Source: Reticulitermes speratus
Taxonomy: Eukaryota > Arthropoda > Insecta > Blattodea > Rhinotermitidae
Length of the DNA: 64,000 nucleotides
Assembly (NCBI GenBank): GCA_021186555.1
Contig: JAJKFL010000013.1
Location: forward strand, 41,293,144 to 41,357,143
Reading direction: 5' to 3'
Part shown: piece after piece, positions 1 to 12,800 of the stretch
How positions within the stretch are numbered: the stretch's first letter is position 1
Layout: every line of letters starts with the position of its first letter
The notes under the pieces: model-generated
Database searches by the model: none
What the model was told of the DNA's origin: nothing
The model's input: only the letters and a program-made list of their open reading frames with translations
Made by a program: the position numbers and the translations under genes

Positions 1-434
1 GTCGTCTAAATCTGTACATACGGATTTAAAAGTTGGTTTGGTTGTTTGAAGTTAAGTTAGTGTATTTGAGAGTTAGGGACAAAACGGGCATTGGCATGAC
101 ATTTGCAAAATTATGTCCACTGTAGTGAAAGTTGATTTTCAGGGACTGCATCGTTGACACCTTTCTTCGAAAAAGTTCATAGATCGATGTGTGGATGGAC
201 AGGTAATTGGGCGAATGAATAAGTTAGCGATTTCGGACATATTGGAGGATGTTTGAGGGGTGAGTGGATGGATTGACGGACAGGGTTTAATGTAAGATTA
301 GCTGTGAAAGTACACTCACTATTGAAGTAAACAAACTGGTAATCAGATTTGTATGGCATTGCCTACCCAAGTAACTATGTTGATCATCATCAGGTCTTGG
401 TTTAGGTTTTCGCTGATCAAGACTTCGGACGGAG

Positions 435-574
435 TTGTGGATGAGTATACATATATATACAGGGTATACACAAAAGAATGGTGCGGTTTCAATAGTTTTC
501 ACTATCGAAACCGCACCATTCTTTTGTGTGTACCCTGTATATATATTAAATTAACGACTGATACTCGTCCACAA
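435..574. mobile_element. Fold-back MITE with TA-flanked inner palindrome
   Basis: The inner part 460-537 is an almost perfect palindrome: arms begin CAGGGT and hold AAAAGAATGGTGCGGTTTC on both strands around a loop of about 6-10 bases. It is flanked by TA on both sides, as for Tc1/mariner-type MITEs. Outer arms TTGTGGATGAGTAT (435-448) and its near complement (561-574) extend the fold. It encodes nothing. Confidence 0.7.
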
Positions 575-2280
575 TATATAAATATATATATATAGTGGAT
601 ATAGTTATATATATAAAACAACTGTGTTTGTGTATAGTTTCCATACTTTCCGACTGGTACTCGTCGTTCTTCTGGAATACCCGTACAGACATTTTATGCC
701 AGCAATTGTAGAGTAGCGGATGCTTTGTTCAGTTGAAGGTAACGATTTCTTTGCTTCTTAATTAAGAATTATTTGGAGGTTATTCAAAATTGAGTTGATG
801 TATGTGTTACTCATATGTGACAGAAATTAGTCTGTATTAACTAAGTAACTTGTTATTAAAATGATAGGTTTCGAGCTGTGAATATGTGTATTTAATTTGT
901 AACGCTTGTTACCATAAGATCTAAGTGCACCTTTGTAATTTGTGATGTGGCAGAGAATAAGATAGTAGAGACTCTCCTTATTGAGAATAAACCTTATGCA
1001 TTTATGTTGGTAATTTTAATTCGGTCGCCCAAACGGAGGCGTATAGGCCTATTGTTTCGGAGAATGCACTGACAAACAAGTCAACATATACTGCGTTTCA
1101 TTGCCCATATCTACAAAATAATTGTACCATTTTCTTACTTTGGTCAGTTAATCACAGTGTCATTTCTGACTAAAGTTTTTCGAAAACAGGCACGCAACTT
1201 TGTATGCTTTCTACATGTGTCACATCTGGAAGGATTTAAGTTGTAAATACTTAGAATTATGGCCCTGAATCTTGCATACATCAACATTTTGTTGATACTG
1301 TTGATATCCCTTACTTTGATGTTAAACCACTGCTGTGCTGCAACATAACTCCATACTGTAGAAGCATTTACAAACAACTGCAGTCTGCGTTCGTCTTTTC
1401 ATTCGCCTGTAAGTATGAAACAATCGTTTGGACCAGATGTATACGAAAAGCACAATCAATTTTTAACATAACTTTGAGTTAATGCATGTGTAATCCATAC
1501 CTGGCACTATTTAGCATGTGTACCTGAACATTAACCGTGTTCTAAGCAAACATGTGCGTATACGTATATGACGAAAACCAGGAATCGAAGATGAGAGCTT
1601 TATTACCAGCACGTGGATTGCGACCTTGATCTTGTTCAGTTTATTTGTTGACTGCAGATGCGTTGAGTCACTGTGGATAAGTACCGTTATGTCCTCCAGC
1701 TAGCTTGTAATCGCTGTAACATTTCCTTCTTTCCAAAGCTCCTCCTCCTTGCTTTCTCTTTCTGGCTGATCTCCTCTGGGGTCTCCGACCTCCCTCACTC
1801 CTGACACACTATTCTATGTAATGTGGGTAGATTCAGACAGCTGGAAAGCGTAATTCGTGATGAAGTATATGTAATCTGTACTACTGGGAAAACTATGTGT
1901 GTGCTTCGCGAAATAATGCACGAAATCCCGGGAAGAATTGTGAACGCGCAAATCTGAATAGACCTGCGCGTAGGAGTGAAGGCAGAACTAAAAGTAAAGT
2001 TGTCCTGTGCTTAATTAAGCACTATATCATGAAGGCATAAGGGTAAGTCCATGCATAGCTCCACGCATTTTTAACCTCGGTAGCCGTCCAATGGTTCAGG
2101 CCAGTGGGTCAGATAAGGACTCCATAGGCCCAGCGGCGCGGGGGCCTCCAAACGTACAGAATACCAAAATTTGTTGTGGCTTCTTTCGGATTGGATTCTG
2201 TTCTTCTGACGGATACCTGTTATGGGATCTGGGAGTAACTTCGCTAAAAATTGTAGCGGTGTCATCCCCTACCGGTTAAT

Positions 2281-2460
2281 CCACACCACTGGCTCAGGCG
2301 GTTAGGTTCCGGCCTGTTACCGCGGAGGTCCGGGTTCGATCTCACGCCAATCCATGTGTGGTTTGTGGTGGACGAAGTGGCACTGGATCAGGTTATTCTG
2401 CGAGTACTTCAGTTTTTCCTGTCAGTGTCATTCCACAAATGATCGTACCATCATCTCTTA
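2281..2460 (+). repeat. tRNA-derived SINE copy, type S1
   Basis: The head CTGGCTCAGGCGGTTAGG resembles a pol III A box and CCGGGTTCGATCTC a B box. The body GTTTGTGGTGGACGAAGTGG and a following GCACTGGATCAGG are shared with the copy at 60543-60795. Confidence 0.65.
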
Positions 2461-2777
2461 CAGACGCAATATATAGTCTTAGCAGTTTACAGCGTCGTTG
2501 TACAGTATAAAACGGGATTTACAAATGCTGGGCGCAAGATCACCGTGGCAACTAACTTTTGTGCGGTGGCGTCTAATGTTTGTGGATCCTCAGTGGGGAA
2601 CTTGCTTCATGTCACCCTTCTGGTGCCTAGAATTCCGATGTGGCTTCTAGACTGCTGGAAAATTTGTGCAGCCCTGAACTAAGACGCTTAGACTATTAAC
2701 CTTGGGTTAAAATAAAAATACCGACAAATTTGATTACATAATGCACGGTGATAACAGTGTGAAATTTATTAACCTTG

Positions 2778-2995
2778 GGATTTGATGGAGGTGAGTGGTT
2801 AGACTCATGCTCCGCCCGCTTCACCTCTGGGGAAAGAGCTGCCGGTACCCATTAAATAGGGAGCTGGGCGGACCCAGAGCCTGTCTGGATATTTCAGAGG
2901 AGAGGAAAATCTCTTTCCTCCTCCGGTAATCGAACCACGATTTCTCGGTCGTCCAGCACGTAGCATCGTCACTAATGATCAAGCTGTTCCGGCTG
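2778..2995 (-). repeat. tRNA-derived SINE copy, type S2
   Basis: Read on the minus strand, a tRNA-like head with B box GTGGTTCGATTACC is followed by a body containing CCAGACAGGCTCTGGGTCCG. The order and internal words are shared with the copies at 13405 and 45308. Confidence 0.6.
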
Positions 2996-3337
2996 CCACA
3001 AAATGAGGAAAGTAGGCTAAAATGATGAATTGTATATTGGGAGGACTGTAGATTGCGTAACTTAGGAGGCTTCCTGTGTCGTAGCGAGGGAGTGTCTCAA
3101 GTTTCATCAATTCAAGGAGTGACGTACAAAATAACAGATGCTTAAAGACGTAGACTAAAAATGTGACTAAATTGTTATCTAGATCGTCATACGAGTATGG
3201 TAGTCGAATAATTGTGCGTGCGTTAAAATATTACTTACATGTTCCTACACCTTACATCACACAAACGGCCACTAGTTCTGACTTTGAAGCTACATAAACA
3301 CGTAACCCAAATTAATTTGTTAAATGAAAGGAGTTAA

Positions 3338-3880
3338 AAGACAAGACAGGCAATGTACATATAAACGTAACATAGAGGCTCGTTCGCGAAACCATTGTTG
3401 CCGTGAAAAAGTGTTACATTTTCCGACTGTGTGTCTGTTGCCTTAGTTATCCAGCATGTAAAGCGCATGCGCCGTATTATATTGTCATCTGTGGCCTGTC
3501 TGGGTCTACCATATTTTTCCACATTATCTCATAAATGGCACGACTTTCGAGAAAAAATGTTTGAACGTAAAATGTTTTGATTTTCTCTATGAATTTTGCC
3601 TGAAACATTTATCATTCTAAGAAGAATTGAGAGAGGTATCATAAATGTGTGTAAGTCGTTATGTAAAGTACCCGTTGTACTTGTCAGATTGTAATGAAAA
3701 TTGAATTTTTTGGACAGATTTTCGGAAAATATTCAAATATCAGGTTTCATGAAAATCCGTCCAGTGGGCGCCGAGTTGTTCCTTGCGGATGAATGGATAG
3801 GCAGACTGACGGACTTGACGAAGCTAATGGTCGCTTTTCGCAATTTTGCGCACGCGCCTAAAAATCGACAATAATATCAC
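3338..3880 (+). repeat. Dispersed repeat, about 540 bp, copy 1
   Basis: Colinear with 54844-55390: both run from GACAGGCAATGTA through CTTAGTTATCC, GTCATCTG, GGCCTGTCTGG, TTTCCACATTATCT and GTAAAGTACCCGTTG to GCCGAGTTGTTCC. It encodes no recognisable protein. The 3' part, with ATTTTC-type words and a run of GACGGAC, looks like the noncoding end of a transposon. Confidence 0.7.
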
Positions 3881-5694
3881 CACTTAGCTCACACGTCTTA
3901 TGTTAATAGTCAATGTTATATGGTTTTATGACTTGTAACCCCTGCGCTCTATAGACTTCCATCACTGCCAGGTTCTGTAGCTTTTATCCTACTATAACTG
4001 GAAGTGCTTTATTCTTATATTATTTTGGTCTCATTATTTCGTCGGTAACATTGGAGTTGATTTTAGCGTCATATGTTGTGAGACTTTGAGATGTATATTG
4101 CCAACTGATAATCGTGTCCAGTGGTGCTGCTCAGTGTATATCTTATCTGTACATTCGTTTGCAGTAGCAGAGGGATTTATGGTAAACATCAGGATAACTG
4201 GTTCCCATCCGAGCCTCGAACAGTGACCGGTATCTTGCAGTGCACCTTAGTTACGTGAAAGACTTCACTTGTCAAACTCATTGACTTTTACTGCGCTTCA
4301 CAGTAGAAAAATTACCTGTGAATGTGTTTTTCTCTTGTCAGCTATATTTAACAGGATTTATTATGAAATAACTACAAAAACACTTTAGAATAACAAACGC
4401 TGCAGGCCAGGTCACGTTGGAGATCCAAGTCGCTCATTGATTCATGTCAGTGTTAGTCATGTCATAGGATACGTCGTAAATTGATCCATTGATGGCATTA
4501 GAAGTGCATCTTTTATCACTCCACTACCTGACCGCTTCGCTTGACAGCAGGCAACGCAGCCATAGCCGCTGTTCCATGTTGCTGTGAGTCGGGATCCACG
4601 CATTTTGGTTCAATACTTCGCAGTTGTTATTACATCTTTTACTCACCATAATGAAGGAAGGTACTCGAAACGATTTCCTTGGCTCACAGATACGCGTCAT
4701 ATCTAGCAAACACGTTCATTTCACATAGAAGTTCTGCGGGTGAAATTCAAAACACTAGAGTCTGAGTGTTTTTTCAGATGGTCTTCAGTTCGAGGATTAT
4801 TACTATGCACTTTGTCCCTTAACATGCCCCACATGTACAATCGCCCAGGTTTAGATCTGGTGCTCGAAGAGACCACAAATCCCTGCGTATTATTATGTCA
4901 CCAGAAACACTCTCCAAGGAAAGCGTAAAGTTGCTTGCAGTGTGAACTGTTGCACTGTTTTTGCTGAAAGTAGGCATAGATGCTGTCGTAATCGGACAGG
5001 TATTAAAAAATGTCAGAATATGTGGTACATATCGATATGAATTGATGGTCTCAGAAATAAATTGGCCTAAATATCCTAGTTGCATTCATTGCACATCACA
5101 CAACAATCTTAATATAATGTAATGGCACTTTGTGCATTAGCACTGGAAACTGTTGCACTCACAAGTCACATATCCGCTGAGACTATAAGAAGCTTCGCTG
5201 CTAAGCAGGACGACTTGGGATCGATTTCTCTGTCGTGCACCCGATGGAGGTATCAGTTCAAAAATTCAGTTTCGCTTCACGATCTGGGTCGCAGAATTTT
5301 TTAACCATGCTTGTCTTATGTGGATGCAAATGCAGCAGTTTTGTTGTATTTTGTGGCGATGACGAAGACACGCCAGTCCTTGTTCAAGTCCCACCAAACA
5401 TTCTCTTAGATATGTCTCAAATTTGGTACCATTTCGTTCGAATTTTTCCTCAGCACATGTCTTGTTCTTGTTTGCTTACTGCTTTACAATGCAACCTGCT
5501 GCTCAGAACCGTTTCACGTAATTAATAATATTTGCGTCTCGACAGGAAGTGACTAGCGATTGTTTGATTTGAAAGCATGGCCCTGTGTAAACGTCACGAA
5601 TGCTTGTCGTTGTAAAATGGGGACTGCATAATTAATAGGTAGAAGATACTTTCATGGAAAGCGTCGTTTCTGTGTTCATGACTACGTGTTATGT

Positions 5695-5830
5695 CACCAA
5701 GTTTGTCTCCATGTCTATGAGTCGCGGTTCAGTTGAGAGCGTCACATGGCGAGATCATGAGACACCAAGTTTGTCTCCAGGTCTTTGAGTCGCGGTTCAG
5801 TTGAGAGCGTCACATGGCGAGATCATGAGA
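5695..5830 (+). repeat. Tandem duplication, two 68-bp units
   Basis: CACCAAGTTTGTCTCC...GGCGAGATCATGAGA occurs at 5695 and again at 5763 with only a few differences, so the duplication is recent. Confidence 0.85.
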
Positions 5831-7008
5831 CACGCCATCACACGATTTGGCGCGTCACCTAGCGCAAGGTGCGTGCCTAGAACTCGAAAGTGTGTCCAGT
5901 TGGCTTACTGTTGCCAAGTTGGCAGCCTTAGAGAGACTCGTCTACACGATGTGGTCCTATATATGTACAAACCAGTAATTAAATGTAATCTTATTTACGC
6001 CAAACAGCTAATTTTTGCAAATATGTCATTTCGATTTTGCCCAAATCGGACGAGAAATGTGGAAAGTACGGTTAAAAAGTTATTTACGCTCCCAAGTATG
6101 GCTTTCATTGCACCGATTTTCATTAAACCCACAATCAGTAGATTTTTGTGGATACCTCTTGTACAGAGTTCTTTCCAAATCGAATTATCACTGTAGAAAA
6201 CATGGGTAAAATTTCCTGTGCGCCCTTAACTAACGTCTTGCTTTCACTGCTTCGATGTTTTTGAAACTCCCAAATGCATAGCGACTTCATGTGGAGCTCA
6301 CGTGTCCGAACTTCAGCCATATCTACCCAATCATATGGCAAGTAGGGGGTAGAAGTTCATTTAAATTCTAAGTAAATATGACTCGCTGAGCCGATTTGCA
6401 TGAAAATCGGAGAAACGGTTTAGTCACTGATACTAATAGGCCACAGAGAGTCGCACGGACGGGCGGTCGGACTTAATCTTACATAAGGCGTCCTTTTTTA
6501 TTGTAAAGAACACACAAAATTACAAAGCTGCCCGTTGTGTAATTTTTCTCATGTTATGCTTGTTTCTCTTCCTCGGGTCGAAATGTTCTGAGTACTTGTT
6601 TTCTCAGTCATGCTCGATCTATATTGTGATCACGTTTCGCACCTGTATAAAAATAACACATAGTTCTGTATATTTTAGTCATTTTGCATCAATAGGCCCC
6701 TACGGGAAGATAGTATACGAGTATATGTGCCGGAATGATCTCCTGCAGCTATCTCCATGCGTTAAATTTCTTCATGGCAGAGCAAGTAATGGGTAGTCTG
6801 GAATCCCATTCTGTTTTAAATCGAAAGTGATCCGAAATTGCAAACATTCTGAACTTCTACATCTTATCGCCTGCATTTTAGATATTCCAAAACATAAAAT
6901 TAGAGGCTTTGTTTTCTCCTTTTTCAGTGTCTGTGTAGTTAAAATGCCTTTAAGTGCGCTTTGCGTTGAATTTAACAAGATGTGTACGATTTTAACACAG
7001 TTTACCTA

Positions 7009-7023
7009 ATTCCAGTTGAAGAG
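7009..7023 (+). promoter_or_regulatory. Acsl: Probable splice acceptor before the isoform A start codon
   Basis: The sequence acctaattccag followed by TTGAAGAG precedes the ATG at 7024. It looks like a 3' splice site, implying that the 5' UTR is split and that the isoform A promoter lies further upstream, perhaps outside the window. This is inference from the sequence only. Confidence 0.4.
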
Positions 7024-7170
7024 ATGGACCAATATCTGGACTACATAGGGGGCCCTGCAGGAGCGTTAGCCCTCACTGGGGTTGCAGCTGCATCGGCGTT
7101 CTATTTGGCAAGCCGTCCCACCCCACAGAAACCACTGGTAGAACTGCACTGCCAGAGCAGGCTTTTGCCG
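7024..7170 (+). CDS. Acsl: Acsl first coding exon, isoform A (membrane-anchor N-terminus)
   Basis: This exon encodes 49 aa starting [17 protein letters not shown] and ending QSRLLP, followed by the donor gtaagt at 7171 (phase 0). Residues about 11-29 are Gly/Ala/Leu-rich and hydrophobic, followed by [13 protein letters not shown]. This matches the N-terminal anchor and the W/FYATRPxPxKP pattern of ACSL proteins. A pyrimidine-rich stretch and ttccag end at 7016, just before TTGAAGAG and the ATG. The exon therefore probably has a short 5' UTR part joined to an upstream noncoding exon that I could not find. The open frame continues past the donor but loses family similarity, so the donor is taken as real. 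Confidence 0.88.
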
Positions 7171-9792
7171 GTAAGTACAGCTGATGCATTTGCTGAGCTT
7201 GCGTCTACCACAGACTCCGTGTGTGGGAGGGAAGTGACTATGCCTTATACTCGTAGTAGGAATGACGGAACGAGCTTAAAGCTAAGAGCTATAACAAGGA
7301 CATTTTATGTGCGGCACAAGGTTTCATTATAGCGACATATCTGCGACCAGCTGCTTTGTACACGTTTAATACGCAGGCTTTGCATATTTTTAACCCTTGC
7401 CTTATTGCGCAGAGAGGCAGATGTAAGTAGGTGCTTATTCTTCATGGATTTTCTCAGTCCTGCCGGGGCGAATGGCAGGACTGTGTCTTTGAATAGGGTA
7501 CGGCATTCCCAGTTCACCAGATTTGAGGAAGAATAACCTCTGTAGATGATGTAGTATCATTAAACTTGTGAATCGAACGTTATGTTGGTAATATTTCGTT
7601 ATTATCGCAGAATAGGAGAGTTCGTGTTCCTCTGCACGTGCAAGAAACACAGAACAGCAAACTGAACACACGTGCTGTAGACACACTACGTGTTTACCCA
7701 TATTTAACAGCAAGTTGCTTCACCCATCCAGAAATACAATTTTGTGTTCCTTTTGGTTGCTGGTGTGAACCCCGTAGATATGCTGTGTCCATAACCTTGA
7801 TTTCAGGCTTCCGCCGCGATGTTGATGAGATCTGCGCCCTTCTGGGATATTACGCGGCGCCGTGTTGTAATTGTTTACCGACGTTTCGGGACTTCTTGAC
7901 CCTTGAAGATGGGACCTATACGTTGTCCCGAAATGTCGACAAACAATTACGCACGACGCCGCTTAATATCCCAGAAGAGCGCAAATATCATGTTGTGTTC
8001 ATGCTAACTCTTCAATTGGTTCATTTCAAATTAAAAAAAGAAGTCTTGCGTGTTGGGTTTCTGCAGTTTATATATTATTGTGTTTCACGGCCTTGTAGTT
8101 CATAAGAATGGTTGAATGGCTGGGCGGACCATGTAGAGGGAATATAAAGAGAGAAGGCATGGGGACATTGGTAATGGGGTTTTTAGGCTTGTACAGGTAT
8201 TAATTTGCCTGTTCCATGAAAGCAAGAAGAAGAAGACTTGAAAAGGTTTGTGGTTCAATATTCTGCGTGTGAAGTGACGTTAGTTTAGATCTGCCATTGA
8301 ACGTAGAAACAAATAAACGGAGTCGACCTGACTGTAAAGAGTTCTTCGTTTTGCGCATTGCATAAAGCTGTGTGTTGCAGCAGTTACTCGCCCCCAGACT
8401 TCAGTTTACCAAGCTGATCATTAAGCAGGCACTTAACAGTGAGCAGCTATTTTAACGTGAATGGTTAGCATTGCCGTCCGGCTGGCTTGAAGGCACCGGG
8501 TCTGCTTTGGCATTTAAGGCTGGGGGCAGTTGGTCCTGGTGATGCAGTTAGCTGCTTCACTCAACTTCACTCGGGACCGAGTACGTCTTATTTCGAAAAT
8601 TTGTTTGTTCCAGCAGTGAAAAATCCGTAGTTAGAATTTATCGAAAAGTTTGTGAGAAAAATACAATGTCCCTTTTTTCAATGGCATAGAGGTTTGCGCC
8701 GTATTCACTGGTTATTTGTAGACGTGTATGGGTGAAATTGCTTGAGCATCATGGATCTGTAGTTACTAAGTAATGGAATTGTGTTTCGGGATTTAAACTG
8801 TTAAGTGCGAGGGAATAAGAAGGAGCGAATCTTTCCCCTTTTGCCTCATTACAGTCTCCGAGTATAGACTGAAAGTACCGGGTTTTAACCCCAACAGCGG
8901 TTTTGTGAATTTTCCCTTGCCATAGTTCCCATAGCCGTTCCGTAGGTCGCCGTATCCAGTGGGTTCGCTAATGCTTTACCCCGAGAGGTGGAATTTATAT
9001 TGCAATGTCTATAACAGCTCGGGAGCGCACGCAGTCCACTACCTTGACTCTCCAATCACAGGTAACATTTGTGGAACTGTAAAGCTTGTCGCTTACCTGA
9101 AACTCCTACGATGGATGAGAATGCTTTGCTCCTGGTGCCACTATAAATCGTGATGGCGTATTGGTTAGGCAGAAGGATGTCTTTATGTGTGTGATTCGGA
9201 TAGACAACGGTAATTCACCAGATCTGTGAAATATTTGTGTCAAAATCGGGAGGGAATTGAACCTGACCTTCGGTAAAATATGTGCGAAGTAGGCCAAATT
9301 TAGCGGACTAAAGAAAATAGTAAAGAAAGAAAACTGAAAATTTTGCTGCTCATTGGTCGTGCAGTGTGTGAGTTTCTGACTTGATATTAAGACCATTTAC
9401 GCATACTGTGCATTATATATATATTTTTTTTCTGGAAGTATTTGGATCAATCGAAACATTCCTTAAACGGAAACATGTGTAGGTCTCACGGAAGTCTGCT
9501 TTGAGCTTATTTGATTACAGCTGCAGTAGTGAAGACGCAGAGAAAAGTTTAGGAGGAAAAATATTGGGCGGGTAAAGCGCAGAACATAACGGCCAATGCG
9601 GACTTTCACTCATTTGGTGCTGGATTCGGTGATTTTGAACAAACACAAAATGCGATCGTCTTTCTTTCCGCAACTCAACAAACTGTCGTTTTGCACGTAA
9701 AGGTGAACACGTGGAGTGAAACACAAACATATCCGAAGAATTGCAGCACTATACAGTGGAAACAGTAACAGGGTCCACATTCACCAACCCTA

Positions 9793-9833
<41 letters not shown>

Positions 9834-12800
9834 TAAATGTACTTACACTTTAATACATGAGACTGATGCCTAAATATGCCCATATCAATGTGAATGGTAA
9901 CAATGGGCAATGTGAAAGAACAAAGAAAGCTGCCATTAGATGTAGACTAAACCAAGAACTCAAGTTCCTTTACATTAAGAAACAGAAACTAAATCTAACG
10001 CCTAAATATATTTATGTGAAAGCTAATGGTAACAATATGAAACACTAGAAATGGCGCTAAACCGCAAGTAAATAAGATTTATGTGGCGGCTGTACTACTG
10101 TAGATTCCAAGGTACTGATTCTGTGTTCCATAATATTCACGTTTCAGTAACAACAGGAAGGAAATGTGTTTCAGTTAATCACACTTACTGAATGACTCAC
10201 TAAGTCGCTTATAGAAGTTCTTGAATTCCACATTGCACGGTTTTCTGCAGGGCAGACATAGACAAAATGTTGCGGCAAGTTGTAACTGATGAACAAACCA
10301 AAAAGAGACGACAAAGTGCTTTGGCAACAGCCATTCGTGTTGTGTTCAAACGTAAATAAAAGTGATGTATTTTTAAGATTTGGCAAGTAACCCTACGTAT
10401 ACGATTAATTTGTTTGCGTATAATTATCGTAAGAGTCTGAATAGTGGACCTGCGTTATTTTATGGTAGCAAACCTGTATTTTACGCAACATGCTACGCGT
10501 AGAATTCCGGTAACGGCCAACGGATAAACATATTTGTCGTTTTGTATATGAAATTGGCCGTGCAAGAGTTATAGATCGTTTTCGATAATATTTATTTAAT
10601 TGTTTGTGATATCGAGAAATGTTTCAATTGAATGTTTGTGTTTTGTCTATTTTTTTTTTTTTCAAATTGATAAAGTTGTATCTGATTTACGTGCGACGTA
10701 ACGGGTACATTTGGTTTGTATGAACCCAAATACATTCAGCCGACGACTTTTAAAGCATGTCACTAGTACCAAATTTAATGTAAATCTGTACAGTAATTTT
10801 GGAATGACAAAAATAACTACCCCATTATGCACACGTTGCATGAAGTTTTTGCAAATAACTCATACAAATACAGCTTCCTAATCGTATTTCGGTTGCTTCA
10901 TCCGATTTCCATGCAGTCTACACGAGCACCACGTGATTCAGTGTACTGAAAGAGACAACGCTGAGATTTTGTACCGTTTTGCTTAATTCGACCACCCACT
11001 ATGCTACGGTGCAGGATGGGTTGTCTATAGTCAAGGCGTGACGACCAAGGAAAAAAAAAGGCAAGCCTCGCGTACGGCACTACTGTCATTTTTATGCCAT
11101 TAGCAGAGTAAATAGGTTTTACCTATTTTTATCTCTAATACACTAATTATGTTGCACTGAAATGTCAGCATTGTGTACACCTTTTGTTTTTGTAATGCTT
11201 TACATTATGTGATCGTTTGTTTTTAAATGATTTATCCGAATCACAAATTACACACCAACAAATGCACTATATTTTTTCACTTTTTATTCTTTAACCCCTA
11301 CATATGTTTCAGCCCTTGCAAGTCCATCTTCTTCTTCTTCGGTGGCACTACAGTCCAATGCGGACCTTCGCCTCCTTAATGGCCCTTTCCCAATCAGCTC
11401 TGTTTTTTTACCTTTCTTTCCAGTTGTTAATTTTACACTTCTTAATGTCTGTTTGTACACAATTCCACCATCTGTTTCTTGGTCGTCCTCTTGGTCGACT
11501 TCCTTGAGGATTCTTATTAAATACTTGACTTACTGTTCTTTTATTCTCCATTCTGTTAACACGACCAATCCATTTGAGCCGACTTATTCTGACAAATGAC
11601 AGTATATCTAAATCTCCAAACACCTGCTTTAGTTCCTTGTTATGTCGCTTTCTCCAATTTTCATTTACTTTAATTGCCCCAAATATTCTTCTCAAAAGTT
11701 TTCGTTCAAAAACTGCAAGCCCATCTTCAGGGGGCTCGTAATGTACATTTACTTTACATCCATTTTTGTCTGCTATTTTGTTATGTATCACATGTAGTTG
11801 AAACATATGTAGGGGTTAAAGAATAAAAAAGTGAAAATATATAATGCATTTCGTTGGTGTGTAATTTGTGAGTTGTTAAAAAATGCACGGTGAAGATAAA
11901 AAAAGATTTATCCGAAGTTCCTTTCGAATAAAATGTGTATATTATGCATTCTTTATATCTTAATTAAATTGCTCTGAATTGTATAAAAGATTTCACGCGT
12001 AAGCTGTATGGCTTATTACACCTACTTTTAGGAGTCAGCGACTTGCGTTCTTAACACTTTGAAGTATCTTTACAAATTAAATTCCTACCTCTCAGAAAAT
12101 GCAGAGCGCCTTCAACAAAAAATTTACTGGTCAGCGTTTAGGGAACTAATCGGTATTTGTTACGAGAAAGAAACGAAATCCATACACACACTCTGTGGGC
12201 AGAATGAATGTTGCACCTAGTGGTCACTGTGCTGCAACGAAACATAAAGAAGTATTCTTGACCAGTGAAGATGAAGGCGACATGCTCCTTCGAAACGTCG
12301 CGAACCATTTACTAGCTACGCAGCGTCACGCCGGCTGATGCGCTGGTTTGCTGCGTTTATGCTCCTGGATTATAAATACTGTAGTGTTTGTTTCATGTTT
12401 AAGAGAATCCAGGGTTAGTCTTCAGACACATTACAAACAATCCTTGAAAATAACTAGTAATTTTCCCCAGCTGCTACATTCTTAAAACATAAACATTTAT
12501 TTCAGCTATAAAGTGCATTTTTGGACCTGTGGCTTGCATTGCTTAACGCTACTAGCGTGACGTAGGTTTCACGAAAAATCGATGTTGTCTGATACAAGAA
12601 CTGATATATCACATACGTTTGTAACGACCGTCCATTGCAATAGTATAATATCCATGTTCCTTAATGTGTAAATTTTTACATATATGCAGGGCCGCATATT
12701 TAGACTCCTTTTTGGGGTAATCGCAATTATTAGGTAGTAGAAAACTATTGTTCATGTTTTGTTACAATATTGGGCTCCTAGCTTGATTTTGATCATGAAA

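Larger units (their letters stand above)
1..7008. other. Upstream flank or 5' intron of Acsl, repeats only
   Basis: Apart from the fold-back element at 435-574, the SINE-like copies at 2281-2460 and 2778-2995, the dispersed repeat at 3338-3880 and the duplication at 5695-5830, I see no gene here. Short open frames lack similarity or codon structure. The stretch 6000-6480 ends with a TGAAAATCGG...GTCGCACGGACGG pattern typical of noncoding ends of decayed transposons. Confidence 0.5.

Noticed and set aside
5801..6196. 131-codon open frame
   Set aside because: It starts inside a recent 68-bp duplication and runs into transposon-like noncoding DNA; no family resemblance.
6982..7023. Earlier ATG upstream of the Acsl isoform A start
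   Set aside because: The extra residues do not resemble the family, and a likely splice acceptor lies between this ATG and 7024.
7638..8105. 155-codon open frame
   Set aside because: It crosses a P1 element and a retroelement remnant; no domain and no splice structure.
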